64,000 nt of DNA. Origin: Zunongwangia endophytica (lineage in GTDB: Bacteria; Bacteroidota; Bacteroidia; Flavobacteriales; Flavobacteriaceae). Of this stretch, positions 26,352 through 36,033 are shown one piece after another. The position numbers and the translations under genes are program-made. The stretch's first letter is position 1. The number at the start of each line of letters is the position of its first letter. Under the pieces are notes generated by a model. It saw nothing but the letters and a program-made list of their open reading frames with translations. It was not told where the DNA came from and did not search any database. The DNA is taken from the NCBI RefSeq assembly GCF_030409505.1, contig NZ_JAUFPZ010000002.1:1426001-1490000 (forward strand), read 5' to 3'.

Positions 26352-26867
26352 TTAAGCTTCGCCACGCGCCGGATAGTTTTTATCTAAAACAAAATCAATT
26401 GCTTTTAAAATATCCCCAAAATCGGGTCTTGCAAAAGGCATAGACTGAATGCTCGCTGCATAAACCGTTTTGTCTGGTTTTATCAAAAATAATCCTGGCT
26501 CAAAAAATGCTTCAGGTTCTTTATCATTTAAACCTTCAGAAATATAAAGATCCCATTTTCTAGCATCTTCAGTTAATAAACCGTATCCTATATTAAGTTG
26601 ATCCACATCCCAGGATTCCACTGTTTTGTTTGCAAGCTCTTCGTTATTTGCGCTTATACAAATCACATTGACTCCTCGCTCCTGAAATTCAGAAATCTTA
26701 GAATTCAATTCGGTTAAATATTTCTTACAAACCGGGCAGTGAATTCCACGATAAAAAACAATCATCGTAAAGTTTTCCGGATTCTCATCTTTAAGATTCC
26801 ACTCTACTCCCTTAGCAGTTTGTACTCTTAGTTGCGGTGCTTCTTTTCTTGGCAATATATTTTTCAT
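26352..26867 (-). CDS. Peroxiredoxin-like redoxin (AhpC/TSA family)
   Basis: A 171-residue thioredoxin-fold protein. The active-site segment FYRGIHCPVCKKYLTEL has a Cys44-Pro-Val-Cys47 pair instead of the single peroxidatic Cys of typical AhpC, so it belongs to the AhpC/TSA-like redoxin group with a CxxC site; a thiol peroxidase or disulfide reductase role is likely but unproven. No signal peptide is visible, so it should be cytoplasmic. A TAnnTTTG box (TAGTTTTG, minus, 26909-26916) predicts a leader of 36 bases. Confidence 0.78.
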   Translation of the reverse strand: MKNILPRKEAPQLRVQTAKGVEWNLKDENPENFTMIVFYRGIHCPVCKKYLTELNSKISEFQERGVNVICISANNEELANKTVESWDVDQLNIGYGLLTEDARKWDLYISEGLNDKEPEAFFEPGLFLIKPDKTVYAASIQSMPFARPDFGDILKAIDFVLDKNYPARGEA

Positions 26868-26960
26868 TTCAAATAGCTTTTAATGCTGAAATCTAAAAAT
26901 TACCAAATCAAAACTATATTAAAAAGCTTGTAAGCTTGCGTTAAGATTTACTAAACAAAC

Positions 26961-27989
26961 TTATAAGCTGATATTCTTTAATACTGAAATGAATTTTTGA
27001 TGCATCGCTTCCGTATAATCTAAATGCGTCACTATTCTCAGTTTTCCTTTTCCCAAAGCACTAATCCTAATATTATTTTTCTGAAGAATTTTATTGAATT
27101 GATCCTCAGCGGAAGCATCTTTCAAATTAAAAATAATAATATTCGTTTCTACAGGCTCTACTTCACCAACGTAGGATTGCGCTCTTAATATTTCAGCAAT
27201 TTCACTAGCTCTTTTATGATCTTCAGCTAAGCGATCTACGTGATTATCTAAAGCATAAATTCCTGCTGCAGCCATAAAACCAACCTGACGCATACCACCA
27301 CCTAAAACTTTACGTACGCGCATGGCTCCTTTCATAAGCTCTTTATTACCAAGTAAAACAGACCCCATAGGAATTCCCAATCCTTTAGAAAGACATACTG
27401 ATATGGTATCGAAAAGCTTTCCATATTCTTTAGGAGATTCTCCTTTTGCCACCAATGCATTAAACAACCTGGCGCCATCTAAATGCAAACCTAATTGGTG
27501 CGTATTACAAACTTTTCTAATCTTTTTTATTTCTTCAATAGCGTAACAAGCGCCGCCGCCTTTGTTTGTAGTATTTTCAAGACACACCAAAGTGGTAAGC
27601 GGACTATGATAAAAATCTGGCGGGTTTATGTTCTCCTCTACCTGTGCTGCCGTGATCATTCCGCGATGCCCATCTACCAATTTACAACTTACGCCACTAT
27701 TAAAACTAGCCCCGCCACCTTCATAATTATAAACATGCGCCCATTTATCACATATTAGTTGATCGGCAGGCTGCGTATGTAATTTTATCGCTGCTTGATT
27801 CGCCATACTCCCGGTAGGAAAAAACAAAGCATCATCTTTCCCGAAATGCTTGGCTAATTTTTCTTCTAAAGCATTTACTGAAGGGTCTTCTTTATAAACA
27901 TCGTCGCCAACCTCAGCATTCATCATTGCCTTTAACATTCCTTTGGTTGGTCTGGTTACCGTATCACTTCTTAAATCTATTTCGCTCAT
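26961..27989 (-). CDS. ltaE: Low-specificity threonine aldolase
   Basis: PLP enzyme of 342 residues that splits L-threonine or allo-threonine to glycine and acetaldehyde. The N-terminus DLRSDTVTRPTKGML is the family hallmark; EVGDDVYKEDPS and FFPTGSMANQ follow; the PLP lysine is in SVCLSKGLGIPMGS near residue 198. The gene starts 18 bases after the metalloprotease stop, so it could be read from that promoter as well as from one of its own. No T-specific regulatory signal is seen. Confidence 0.93.
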   Translation of the reverse strand: MSEIDLRSDTVTRPTKGMLKAMMNAEVGDDVYKEDPSVNALEEKLAKHFGKDDALFFPTGSMANQAAIKLHTQPADQLICDKWAHVYNYEGGGASFNSGVSCKLVDGHRGMITAAQVEENINPPDFYHSPLTTLVCLENTTNKGGGACYAIEEIKKIRKVCNTHQLGLHLDGARLFNALVAKGESPKEYGKLFDTISVCLSKGLGIPMGSVLLGNKELMKGAMRVRKVLGGGMRQVGFMAAAGIYALDNHVDRLAEDHKRASEIAEILRAQSYVGEVEPVETNIIIFNLKDASAEDQFNKILQKNNIRISALGKGKLRIVTHLDYTEAMHQKFISVLKNISL

Positions 27990-28007
27990 AAAATCTTTTC
28001 TCTTTTT

Positions 28008-30407
28008 CTATAATCTTGTACACATAAAACTTCCTATTGGTGATCCGTCAGGAATTTTAGGTGCATCTGGCATCGATTCGAACTCTCCCGGTTTATCCAT
28101 AAACAGTTCTATTTCTTCAAGCATTTGCTCGTATATAGCACCATCTTCATCGTCTAACCAATCTTCTAATTCGGCTAACTGATAATTCACCTCAGCTTTC
28201 ACTAACGGAGTTGTACTTTTACTTACTGCTAAGTTAAATAAATGCTGCAGCACATTATAATTTATAGTTTCCTGTGCTGCACGTAAATAAGAATCCTTAG
28301 GTTGATATTTGATAGTTTCAGCTATTAATTTCTGCAATAAGTCTTCTAATCCCAATTGCTTTTTATCTATAGATTTTTGCTGAACCAATCTTGCCATACG
28401 CTCTGGATTCAGCATTAAAGTCAGTGTCATATCGCTAGCAGTTGCTGGTGCTCCTAAAGCATCAAAAGCTACACCAGTATTACTTTTAAAAGATTCTCGT
28501 GATCTGCTATAACCAAAAGCTCTTGGCGGGAAAAGCGATAATTTTTCCTGCGGAATTGCAATAGTTTCTGCCTTCAAGGTCTGAAGAAGCTGATCTAAAG
28601 CCGATTTTTGACGTTTAGCTGGTAAAATTTCAACAACTTTTTCAGCGCCGCCTTTTACTGCGTAATTATAATCCAAACCACCAATTAACTTGCTTACCGC
28701 TTCCGTTTGATATCTATGGAAAAAATATAAGGGAACAAAAACATCTTCTAAAACCGAATATGGTTCGTTTGTTCTAAAATTATCTTCAGAAAAATTAGTA
28801 ATCGCTTTTTGACGAATTTCGAGTACGTTTTTTAATTCCGCGGTAACATTTTTTCCATTATCCCAAAGGTGGGCATTTACGTGCGCTCCACTTTGTGCTC
28901 TGGCATCACTATCGCTTATAAACTGAATTCCCTGATCATAAGCTTCCTGAATAACCGAATTTAAATATGCTCTTTCTGAAGTATTTTCTGGAATATCAGA
29001 ATAGCTATATTTTACCGTAATCTTATCCCATGTTCCAATATTGGTATCATAAGCGTTTGTTGTGCTCACTTCGCCGTTTTCTATACTAAATTGCGGATGG
29101 GGATAATCCATCACCGAAGCTCTATCGCTAACGCTCGCCGCAAAGTTGTGAGCAAAACCTAAGGTATGTCCTACTTCATGCGCTGCTAATTGTCGGATTC
29201 TGGCGATTGCCATTTCCATCATTTTCTCATGATTTTCGTCACTTTCAGCAAACGGTTTATTCAGCAAAGCCTGAGCAATCATAAAATCCTGTCGAATTCG
29301 AAGACTTCCTAAGCTTACGTGACCTTTAATAATTTCTCCCGTTCTTGGATCGACAACGCTCGCGCCGTAACTCCAACCTCTAGTCGAGCGATGTACCCAT
29401 TGGATTACATTGTATCGAACATCTAAAGGATCGGCATCGGCTGGCAACATTTTTACCTGAAAAGCATCTTTATAGCCTATAGCTTCGTAAGCCTGATTCC
29501 ACCAGCTGCCACCTTCCAATAAGGCAGAACGTACAGGCTCGGGTGTACCGGGATCTAAATAATAAATAATTGGCTCTACAGCTTCGCTAATTTCAGCTTC
29601 GGGATTTTTCTTTTCTAATCTATGGCGTATTGCAAAACGTTTTAAAATCGGTTCGTAAACCGGTGTTGCATAATCGTAATAAGAAATAGAATTCGCTCCG
29701 CTTCTGGGATCAAAAATTCTTTTTTCGTAATTATCATCTGGTAATTCTATAAAAGAATAATGCTGAATTACACTAATATTACTTGCATCTGGCACCACGC
29801 TTCTGACCGTTCTACCTTGCGGAGATCCTGAAAAAGTTAATAGACTTTCAAATTCAACATTTTTAGGAAAAGCTTTAGTCCTATCCAACTGCAATGCACT
29901 TTTGCTTTTACTAATACTATAACTTCCGTTTTTGCCACGTTTTAGACGACTGGCAATTCCGTGAGCATCTTCCATAATAAAAGGCGTAAGATCGATAATA
30001 AACTTTCCATCTTTCTCCTCTTCGATTTCGAAACCATATAAAACCGATTTTGCAAAAGCTTCCTCTATACTTTGCTTTTCTAATTGATTGTCGGTTATCG
30101 CCCGATACCGTTGATTGGGTTCTACTAATAGCAGTTTATCACCGGCTCGCTGAAATTTTACTACCGCAGCGCCTCCTAATTGACCACGATCTAACCCTAT
30201 ATCATTACTACCTACTCCACTTCTTAAAGCATGATTGTACAAAAAGAGACTGTCTAATTTGTCTACTTCAAGATAAATTTCGTCGGTTTTTTGATTGTAA
30301 TAAAAATTAAAGTATCCTTCGTACTTTTTAAGATCTTCTTTTTTTTCCAGAAATTGACTAGAAAGCGTTTGTGCAAAGAGTAAAACGAGTAGTACTATTT
30401 TTTTCAT
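28008..30407 (-). CDS. Zinc-dependent metalloprotease (DUF5117-type, metzincin motif)
   Basis: An exported protease of about 799 residues. Signal peptide MKKIVLLVLLFAQTLSSQ; the zinc motif HEVGHTLGFAH, a metzincin HExxHxxGxxH, begins at about residue 410; a downstream Met turn is in SVMDYPHPQF. The flanking all-beta and helical regions fit the DUF5117/DUF4953 proteases common in Bacteroidota. The ATG at 30407 is preferred to the in-frame start at 30431 because a full promoter (TTTG-N17-TAAATTTG) predicts transcription from about 30423, after that codon. No lipobox and no type IX sorting domain are apparent, so it may be periplasmic. Confidence 0.85.
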   Translation of the reverse strand: MKKIVLLVLLFAQTLSSQFLEKKEDLKKYEGYFNFYYNQKTDEIYLEVDKLDSLFLYNHALRSGVGSNDIGLDRGQLGGAAVVKFQRAGDKLLLVEPNQRYRAITDNQLEKQSIEEAFAKSVLYGFEIEEEKDGKFIIDLTPFIMEDAHGIASRLKRGKNGSYSISKSKSALQLDRTKAFPKNVEFESLLTFSGSPQGRTVRSVVPDASNISVIQHYSFIELPDDNYEKRIFDPRSGANSISYYDYATPVYEPILKRFAIRHRLEKKNPEAEISEAVEPIIYYLDPGTPEPVRSALLEGGSWWNQAYEAIGYKDAFQVKMLPADADPLDVRYNVIQWVHRSTRGWSYGASVVDPRTGEIIKGHVSLGSLRIRQDFMIAQALLNKPFAESDENHEKMMEMAIARIRQLAAHEVGHTLGFAHNFAASVSDRASVMDYPHPQFSIENGEVSTTNAYDTNIGTWDKITVKYSYSDIPENTSERAYLNSVIQEAYDQGIQFISDSDARAQSGAHVNAHLWDNGKNVTAELKNVLEIRQKAITNFSEDNFRTNEPYSVLEDVFVPLYFFHRYQTEAVSKLIGGLDYNYAVKGGAEKVVEILPAKRQKSALDQLLQTLKAETIAIPQEKLSLFPPRAFGYSRSRESFKSNTGVAFDALGAPATASDMTLTLMLNPERMARLVQQKSIDKKQLGLEDLLQKLIAETIKYQPKDSYLRAAQETINYNVLQHLFNLAVSKSTTPLVKAEVNYQLAELEDWLDDEDGAIYEQMLEEIELFMDKPGEFESMPDAPKIPDGSPIGSFMCTRL

Positions 30408-30428
30408 GAAAGCTGGTTTTAAGTCACC

Positions 30429-30457
30429 CAAATTTAATTTTTAAAATTGTTTACAAA
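30429..30457 (-). promoter_or_regulatory. Promoter that decides the metalloprotease start
   Basis: Minus-strand TTTG followed after 17 bases by TAAATTTG (30436-30429). Transcription from about 30423 gives a 16-base leader to ATG 30407 and excludes the start at 30431. Confidence 0.6.
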
Positions 30458-30605
30458 GATCAAATTCCGCATTAATATCTATATCTAATATCATGCAACT
30501 AAAGACACTAATTTTTTGAATATATTTTAATTTAAAAGTTAATTAATACTAAATAACTAACGCTTTCAAGTGAAAAAATGAGTATTTTATGTCAAAATAC
30601 TTTTT

Positions 30606-32072
30606 ATGAGTCTAAACACCAACCAACCAAGTTTTTCTTCTTACCAAAAAGACAATAATTTTTTTGATGAAATTTTCACCGACGATAATAAAGTTAAAGA
30701 AGTTTACAAGACACTTTTAGACCTTTATAGTGGTCATTCTGTTCAGGACTTTGCTAAATTAAATGAAAAGGCCAAGGCTTCTTTTTTTAATCAGGGAATT
30801 ACTTTTCAGGTCTATGGCGAGCATGAAACCAAGGAAAAAGTCTTCCCGTTTGATTTATTCCCAAGAATAATTGATCATAAAGAATGGGAAATTATAGAAA
30901 AAGGCGTTTTACAACGAAGTAAAGCACTTAATCATTTCTTATGGGATATCTATCACGATAAAAAAATCCTTAAGCAGGGAATTGTTCCGTTAGATCTTAT
31001 CAACTCTTCTGCTAATTATCTGGATCAGATGCAGGGAATTGATCCACCGGGCGGAATTTACAACCATATAAGTGGTACCGATCTTATAAAACATTCTGAT
31101 GGAAAATATTATGTATTAGAAGATAACATTAGATGTCCTTCCGGTGTAAGCTATGTTATTTGTAATAGAACGGCACTTAAAAGAGCTCTATTTGGAGTTT
31201 TTAATCACTACCAAACGCATACGGTTACCGATTATGCTGAAAATCTTTTAGAGATCATGGAATCGGTTAAACCAAAAGGTGTGGATACACCAACCTGTGT
31301 AGTCATTACTCCGGGTATTTATAATTCTGCTTATTATGAGCATTCTTACCTAGCGAAAGCAATGGGTGTAGAACTTGTTGAAGGTAGAGATCTTTTTGTA
31401 GAAAATGATTTTGTGTATATGCGCACTATCAACGGTCCTAAAAAAGTAGATGTGATTTATCGAAGAATCGATGATATTTATATGGATCCTCTTGAATTTA
31501 GACCTGACTCTACTTTAGGAGTTCCCGGTTTATTATCTGCCTACAAATTAGGAAATGTTTGTTTAGTGAATGCTCCAGGAACTGGCGTAGCAGACGACAA
31601 AGCGGTATATACTTATATGCCAGAAATTATTAGGTATTATTTAAACGAAGAACCTATTCTCAACAACGTACATACCTATCATTGTAGCAGACCAGACGAA
31701 CTAAAATATGTTTTGGAAAACATAGATAAACTGGTTGTAAAACCTGTAGATGAAGCAGGAGGATATGGAATTTCGATTGGGAACAAACTTACCAAAGAAG
31801 AAATAGAACGTGTAAAAACGGTCATTAAAGAAAATCCTAGAAAGTATATTGCACAACCAATTATGTCTCTTTCTGTTCATGCTACATACATAGAGGATAA
31901 TCAAAGTTTTGAACCTAGACACGTGGATCTTAGAACATTTTGTTTATTAGGAAAAGACACCAGCTTTGTTTTAAAAGGAGGATTAACAAGAGTAGCACTT
32001 CAAAAAGGAAATTTAATCGTAAATAGCTCACAAGGTGGTGGATCTAAAGACACCTGGGTATTAAAAAAATAA
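30606..32072 (+). CDS. Circularly permuted ATP-grasp protein
   Basis: A 488-residue protein of the circularly permuted type-2 ATP-grasp family (old names DUF404/DUF407). Visible family segments are YVLEDNIRCPSGVSYVICNR (169-188), DVIYRRIDD (about 280-288), and VVKPVDEAGGYGISIG (about 376-391), which should bind ATP. ATP-grasp enzymes join a carboxylate to an amine through an acyl-phosphate. It begins a three-gene set with an alpha-E protein 10 bases downstream and a transglutaminase, a combination known across bacteria and predicted to make and process a peptide or amide product of unknown identity. Confidence 0.9.
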   Translation: MSLNTNQPSFSSYQKDNNFFDEIFTDDNKVKEVYKTLLDLYSGHSVQDFAKLNEKAKASFFNQGITFQVYGEHETKEKVFPFDLFPRIIDHKEWEIIEKGVLQRSKALNHFLWDIYHDKKILKQGIVPLDLINSSANYLDQMQGIDPPGGIYNHISGTDLIKHSDGKYYVLEDNIRCPSGVSYVICNRTALKRALFGVFNHYQTHTVTDYAENLLEIMESVKPKGVDTPTCVVITPGIYNSAYYEHSYLAKAMGVELVEGRDLFVENDFVYMRTINGPKKVDVIYRRIDDIYMDPLEFRPDSTLGVPGLLSAYKLGNVCLVNAPGTGVADDKAVYTYMPEIIRYYLNEEPILNNVHTYHCSRPDELKYVLENIDKLVVKPVDEAGGYGISIGNKLTKEEIERVKTVIKENPRKYIAQPIMSLSVHATYIEDNQSFEPRHVDLRTFCLLGKDTSFVLKGGLTRVALQKGNLIVNSSQGGGSKDTWVLKK

Positions 32073-32082
32073 AACAAGATAT

Positions 32083-33027
32083 ATGTTATCAAGAGTTGCC
32101 AATAACCTTTTCTGGATGGGTCGCTATATAGAAAGGTCTGAACACATTGCGAGATATTTAAATGTCAATTATTTTTCCTCTTTGGATGCACCAAATGAGC
32201 TTTCACAATCAAGACAATTTGTACTTAGATCGATGCTCTTTATGGCTAGCGATCCTGTGAAAGATCCAAACATTAAGTTAGATGAAGAAAAAGTATTATT
32301 CGATATTGCTCTTAATAAAGACAATCCAGTATCTATTATAAGTTATCTTCAGCATGCAAGAGAGAATGCAAACAGTGCGAGGGATTTAATTTCAACTGAA
32401 TTATACGAAGCTTTAAATAAATTTTATCATTACACTCTAAATTATCCGATTGATAAATTTGTGAAAAACGGGCTATATGATTTCACCGTTAATGTAGCCG
32501 AATCTACTTCTATTTTAAAAGCAAAAATTAGAGGAACTCTATTACACGACGATGTTTACAGTATTATGATGTTGGGAGTTCATATCGAAAGAGCGACTCA
32601 AATTGTTAGAATTATCAATGCTAAGTACAATGATGCAAGTTTAGCTGGTGGTAGCTACGGAGACCATTTACAGAACAGCTACGAGTGGACTACATTACTA
32701 AAATGTGCAGAATCCTATGATATGATGCGACGATTTTATAAGAAACCGCCGCGTAGCCTTACCACTTTAGAGTTTTTGATTTTGAACCCAATTTGCCCAA
32801 GATCGGTTATGACTTGTTTAAATGAAGTAAGTAAGCATATAAGCGACCTCTCGCAAGAGAAAACTCCTTCAAAAAATTCAGCAGAATTTTTAGTAGGAAA
32901 AGTAAAATCTGAATACCAATTTAAACTTATCGAAGAAATAGAGGAAGATCTACAAAGCTTTATCGAGAGAATTTTAAAGCAATTAAACGATATCGCTAAA
33001 AAGATAGAAATTGAGTATTTTTTATGA
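32083..33027 (+). CDS. Alpha-E domain protein (DUF403)
   Basis: All-alpha protein of 314 residues, starting MLSRVANNLFWMGRYIERSEHIAR, the invariant N-terminus of the alpha-E family (DUF403). Another conserved stretch is DDVYSIMMLGVHIERATQIVRI near 165-187. No catalytic site has been described for the family; it is found as a partner of circularly permuted ATP-grasp and transglutaminase proteins, here immediately between them. It is likely cytoplasmic because no signal or membrane segment is seen. Confidence 0.9.
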   Translation: MLSRVANNLFWMGRYIERSEHIARYLNVNYFSSLDAPNELSQSRQFVLRSMLFMASDPVKDPNIKLDEEKVLFDIALNKDNPVSIISYLQHARENANSARDLISTELYEALNKFYHYTLNYPIDKFVKNGLYDFTVNVAESTSILKAKIRGTLLHDDVYSIMMLGVHIERATQIVRIINAKYNDASLAGGSYGDHLQNSYEWTTLLKCAESYDMMRRFYKKPPRSLTTLEFLILNPICPRSVMTCLNEVSKHISDLSQEKTPSKNSAEFLVGKVKSEYQFKLIEEIEEDLQSFIERILKQLNDIAKKIEIEYFL

Positions 33028-33071
33028 ATAAGTAAACCTCATTATTTTTAAATTCGCATTTATTTTAAAAA

Positions 33072-33935
33072 ATGGCTCTTAACTACGTTATAAAGTATAC
33101 AGCAACAAATTTCTACGATAGCTTCGTACAGGAAGCTTTGTGGCAATTTTTAATTGCTCCGCTAGATTTGGGAACTCAGCAACTGGTTTTTTCAGAATTT
33201 AAAAATTCTTTACACATCCCTATAGAAACTTCAGTTAATGGATACGGTTTCACGACCTATAGAATTCATCCAAAAACAAAATTCAACAAAATAGAATTTG
33301 AAGCGGAATTTCATGTAATAAAAGAAAAAAATAATCCTTTCGATAATACGAATGAACTAAGTATCGATCAGGAAAATGAAATTTTAGATTCCTTAGAGTT
33401 TAAAGTGAATCATTCTCTATTTTTAAAATCGACCTCACTTACAAAATTACCAAAAGCACATACGATCGATTTCAATTTTTCTGAAAACGATTCTGTTTTC
33501 GAAAATCTAAATAATTTAAATAAATGGATTTTCGATACGTTTAGTTTTAAGGTAAACGTGACCGATGTAGATACCGATCTAGATGTTATATTAGAAGAAA
33601 AACAGGGTGTTTGTCAGGATTTTACACATCTTTTTTGTGCAGTCGCTAGATCCTATAAAATCCCTACACGATACGTTTCAGGATATTTGCATCAGGGAAA
33701 TGGATTTTTTGGAGACTCACAAATGCATGCCTGGACAGAAGCCTTTATTCCCGGTACAGGCTGGATAGGTTTTGATCCTACGAATAATCTTATTGCTTCA
33801 GAAAATCACATTAAAGTAGCTCATGGCAAAGATTACTCAGATTGCCCGCCTATAAAAGGTATTATTTATACTGGAGGCGCTAATCGCACAGAGTATTCAG
33901 TGGAAGTTCATGCACAGCAAAATTCGCAACAGTAG
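33072..33935 (+). CDS. Transglutaminase-like cysteine peptidase/amidase
   Basis: A 287-residue transglutaminase-like protein with the bacterial N-terminal domain (about 1-115) and a papain-like core. The triad is Cys181 (GVCQDFTHLF), His219 (MHAWTEAF) and Asp235 (WIGFDPTNN), all present. Members act as peptidases, amidases or transferases. It is the third gene of the ATP-grasp / alpha-E set, 44 bases after the alpha-E stop. No signal peptide is visible. A function in trimming or transferring the product made by the ATP-grasp protein is an inference from context. Confidence 0.9.
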   Translation: MALNYVIKYTATNFYDSFVQEALWQFLIAPLDLGTQQLVFSEFKNSLHIPIETSVNGYGFTTYRIHPKTKFNKIEFEAEFHVIKEKNNPFDNTNELSIDQENEILDSLEFKVNHSLFLKSTSLTKLPKAHTIDFNFSENDSVFENLNNLNKWIFDTFSFKVNVTDVDTDLDVILEEKQGVCQDFTHLFCAVARSYKIPTRYVSGYLHQGNGFFGDSQMHAWTEAFIPGTGWIGFDPTNNLIASENHIKVAHGKDYSDCPPIKGIIYTGGANRTEYSVEVHAQQNSQQ

Positions 33936-33998
33936 AATTAACAAATTCTTCAAATTTAGATCACCCAAAAAGAATTATACTGCAATAAATTACGATAT

Positions 33999-35096
33999 AT
34001 GATAACTACCGATCAGGTAAAAGATATAGCTAATAGAATAGATAACTTAAAAGTTCATTTAAATATAGATCAGAAATTAATTGAAATTCAGAATGAGGAA
34101 GAAAAAACCTTTGATCCAAGTTTTTGGGACAATCCTTCTGAAGCTGAGGTTTTCATGAAAACCCTAAAAGCTAAAAAAAAGTGGGTTGGTGATTATAATT
34201 CAGCAAAAAGTGGTTTAGAAGAATTGCAGGTTTTACTTGAATTTTATAATGAAGGAGAAGCTGAAGAAAGTGATGTTAAGAAGCAGTATGATAAAATTTT
34301 AAAAACTGTAGAAGAGCTTGAATTTAAAAATATGCTTTCTGACGAAGGTGACGATTTAAGTGCAGTGCTACAGGTTACAGCCGGAGCCGGAGGAACTGAG
34401 AGTTGCGATTGGGCAGAGATGTTGATGCGTATGTATTTAATGTGGGCTGAGAAAAAAGGATTTAAAATTAAAGAATTAAACTATCAGGCAGGTGATGTTG
34501 CAGGTATAAAAACAGTAACCATAGAGATCGAAGGAGAATTTGCATTTGGATGGTTAAAAGGTGAGAATGGCGTACATCGATTGGTTAGAATTTCCCCATT
34601 TGATAGTAATGCCAAACGTCACACTTCGTTCGCTTCGGTTTATGTTTATCCTTTGGTGGATGACACTATCGAGATCGAAATTAATCCGGCAGATATCGAA
34701 ATTACTACTGCAAGATCGAGCGGTGCAGGGGGACAAAATGTAAATAAAGTAGAGACAAAAGTGCAATTGGTGCATCATCCAACGGGAATTCAGATTTCAT
34801 GTTCAGAAACAAGATCTCAACATGAGAATCGTCAAAGAGCAATGCAAATGCTTAAATCTCAGCTTTACGAGATAGAATTAGAGAAGCAACGTGAGCAGCG
34901 CGAAGATATCGAAGCCAGCAAGAAAAAAATAGAATGGGGATCCCAAATTAGAAATTATGTAATGCATCCTTACAAACTGGTTAAAGATGTTCGTACTGCT
35001 GAAGAAACCGGAAACGTTGATAGCGTTATGGATGGTGATTTAGACCAGTTTCTTAAAGCTTATTTAATGATGATGGGACAAAGGAATGATGATTGA
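33999..35096 (+). CDS. prfB: Peptide chain release factor 2
   Basis: Class I release factor for UGA and UAA codons. The 365-residue protein has the RF2 codon-recognition tripeptide SPF ([15 protein letters not shown]) and the GGQ catalytic loop in [13 protein letters not shown]. Most bacterial prfB genes are split by an in-frame UGA near codon 26 that needs a +1 frameshift; here the corresponding part ([11 protein letters not shown]) reads straight through, so the autoregulatory site is missing. The chain aligns in length with E. coli RF2 after frameshifting. It follows the transglutaminase gene but has no functional link. Confidence 0.95.
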   Translation: MITTDQVKDIANRIDNLKVHLNIDQKLIEIQNEEEKTFDPSFWDNPSEAEVFMKTLKAKKKWVGDYNSAKSGLEELQVLLEFYNEGEAEESDVKKQYDKILKTVEELEFKNMLSDEGDDLSAVLQVTAGAGGTESCDWAEMLMRMYLMWAEKKGFKIKELNYQAGDVAGIKTVTIEIEGEFAFGWLKGENGVHRLVRISPFDSNAKRHTSFASVYVYPLVDDTIEIEINPADIEITTARSSGAGGQNVNKVETKVQLVHHPTGIQISCSETRSQHENRQRAMQMLKSQLYEIELEKQREQREDIEASKKKIEWGSQIRNYVMHPYKLVKDVRTAEETGNVDSVMDGDLDQFLKAYLMMMGQRNDD

Positions 35097-35172
35097 TAAG
35101 CATAAAAGAAAATACGAACTATTTTAGAAAAACATAAAAATTGCTTATTTTATACAAAAAGAATTATTGAAA

Positions 35173-35514
35173 ATGATCACGATTTATCACAATGCTCGAT
35201 GCAAGAAATCTAGAGAAGGCTTAGAAATTGTAGAAAATTCAGGAAAAGATTTTAAAATAAGAGAATATTTAAAAGATCCATTATCTGAAGATGAGCTAAA
35301 AGATTTGCTTGTAAAACTAAATATTGCGCCATTGCAATTAGTAAGAACCAATGAGAAAATCTGGAAAGAAAATTATAAGAATAAAGATCTTAGCGAAAAT
35401 GAATTGGTACGAATAATGACAGAAAACCCAAAGCTTATAGAGCGACCAATCGTAGAAAATGAGATCGAAGCTGTAGTGGGAAGACCACCAGAGGACATAA
35501 AAAAAGTCTTATAA
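35173..35514 (+). CDS. arsC: ArsC/Spx-family reductase, arsenate reductase-like
   Basis: Thioredoxin-fold protein of 113 residues. The active Cys10 is in IYHNARCKKSREG, and the ArsC segment IVRIMTENPKLIERPIV (with the RP that binds arsenate) is present near 85-95. Members reduce arsenate with glutaredoxin or act as Spx-like regulators; without ars genes around, detoxification is only one possibility. ATG 35173 is chosen over TTG 35167 because it gives the usual family N-terminus. The next gene follows after 23 bases. Confidence 0.85.
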   Translation: MITIYHNARCKKSREGLEIVENSGKDFKIREYLKDPLSEDELKDLLVKLNIAPLQLVRTNEKIWKENYKNKDLSENELVRIMTENPKLIERPIVENEIEAVVGRPPEDIKKVL

Positions 35515-35537
35515 CCTATTCCTCAAAAAACAAAAAA

Positions 35538-35912
35538 ATGAAACTTACACCAAACCAACGAATATCATTAATAAGTCTTGCAACAGTAGTGGTTGCAGGA
35601 TTTGTGGCCTCACAAATTTACATGAACAAAAAAAGTAGAGAAGAAATTAAAGAAATTGCTGAAGAGCTTTCTCTACTTTGGAAAGATAGATTATTCCTTA
35701 ACGAGGAACAAACACTTAAAATGGAAGATCTTATTATAGAATATACTTTAAAGAAGAATGAAATCATTAATAGTAGCATGAATCCTATTGCACAGGTAAG
35801 AAAACTAAAGGCGATACAAAAAGTAGAACATCGTAATTTAGCTAAAATGCTTTCTAATGAACAATTCGAAAATTATATTAACATAAATAAAACTATTCAG
35901 AAAAAAGTTTAA
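35538..35912 (+). CDS. Membrane-anchored helical protein, CpxP/Spy-like
   Basis: A 124-residue protein with one N-terminal helix (about 10-28, ISLISLATVVVAGFVASQ) and a charged helical domain. The tail has LNEEQTLKMEDLI and LSNEQFENYI, which resemble the LTxxQ motifs of CpxP/Spy-type periplasmic stress proteins, so a two-helix-hairpin fold in the periplasm is plausible. This is a resemblance only; I do not recognise a named family. It is close behind the arsC-like gene and probably cotranscribed. Confidence 0.6.
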   Translation: MKLTPNQRISLISLATVVVAGFVASQIYMNKKSREEIKEIAEELSLLWKDRLFLNEEQTLKMEDLIIEYTLKKNEIINSSMNPIAQVRKLKAIQKVEHRNLAKMLSNEQFENYININKTIQKKV

Positions 35913-36033
35913 TTGTTGAAAATCAATATTTAAATATTGCATTTAACAAACAGCACGGTTTGTGTTAACTCAATTTTAACCAAACCCGATTAAACCTTTT
36001 CGTTAATTGGCGGTCTTAAAAGAAAAAGTTTTA

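Noticed and set aside
33999..34100. Programmed frameshift in prfB.
   Set aside because: The frame is open through the region and no CUU-UGA slippery site occurs.
36007..36033. TTG start for the TonB-type receptor.
   Set aside because: ATG 36034 gives the canonical signal peptide; the added residues put charged ones before it.
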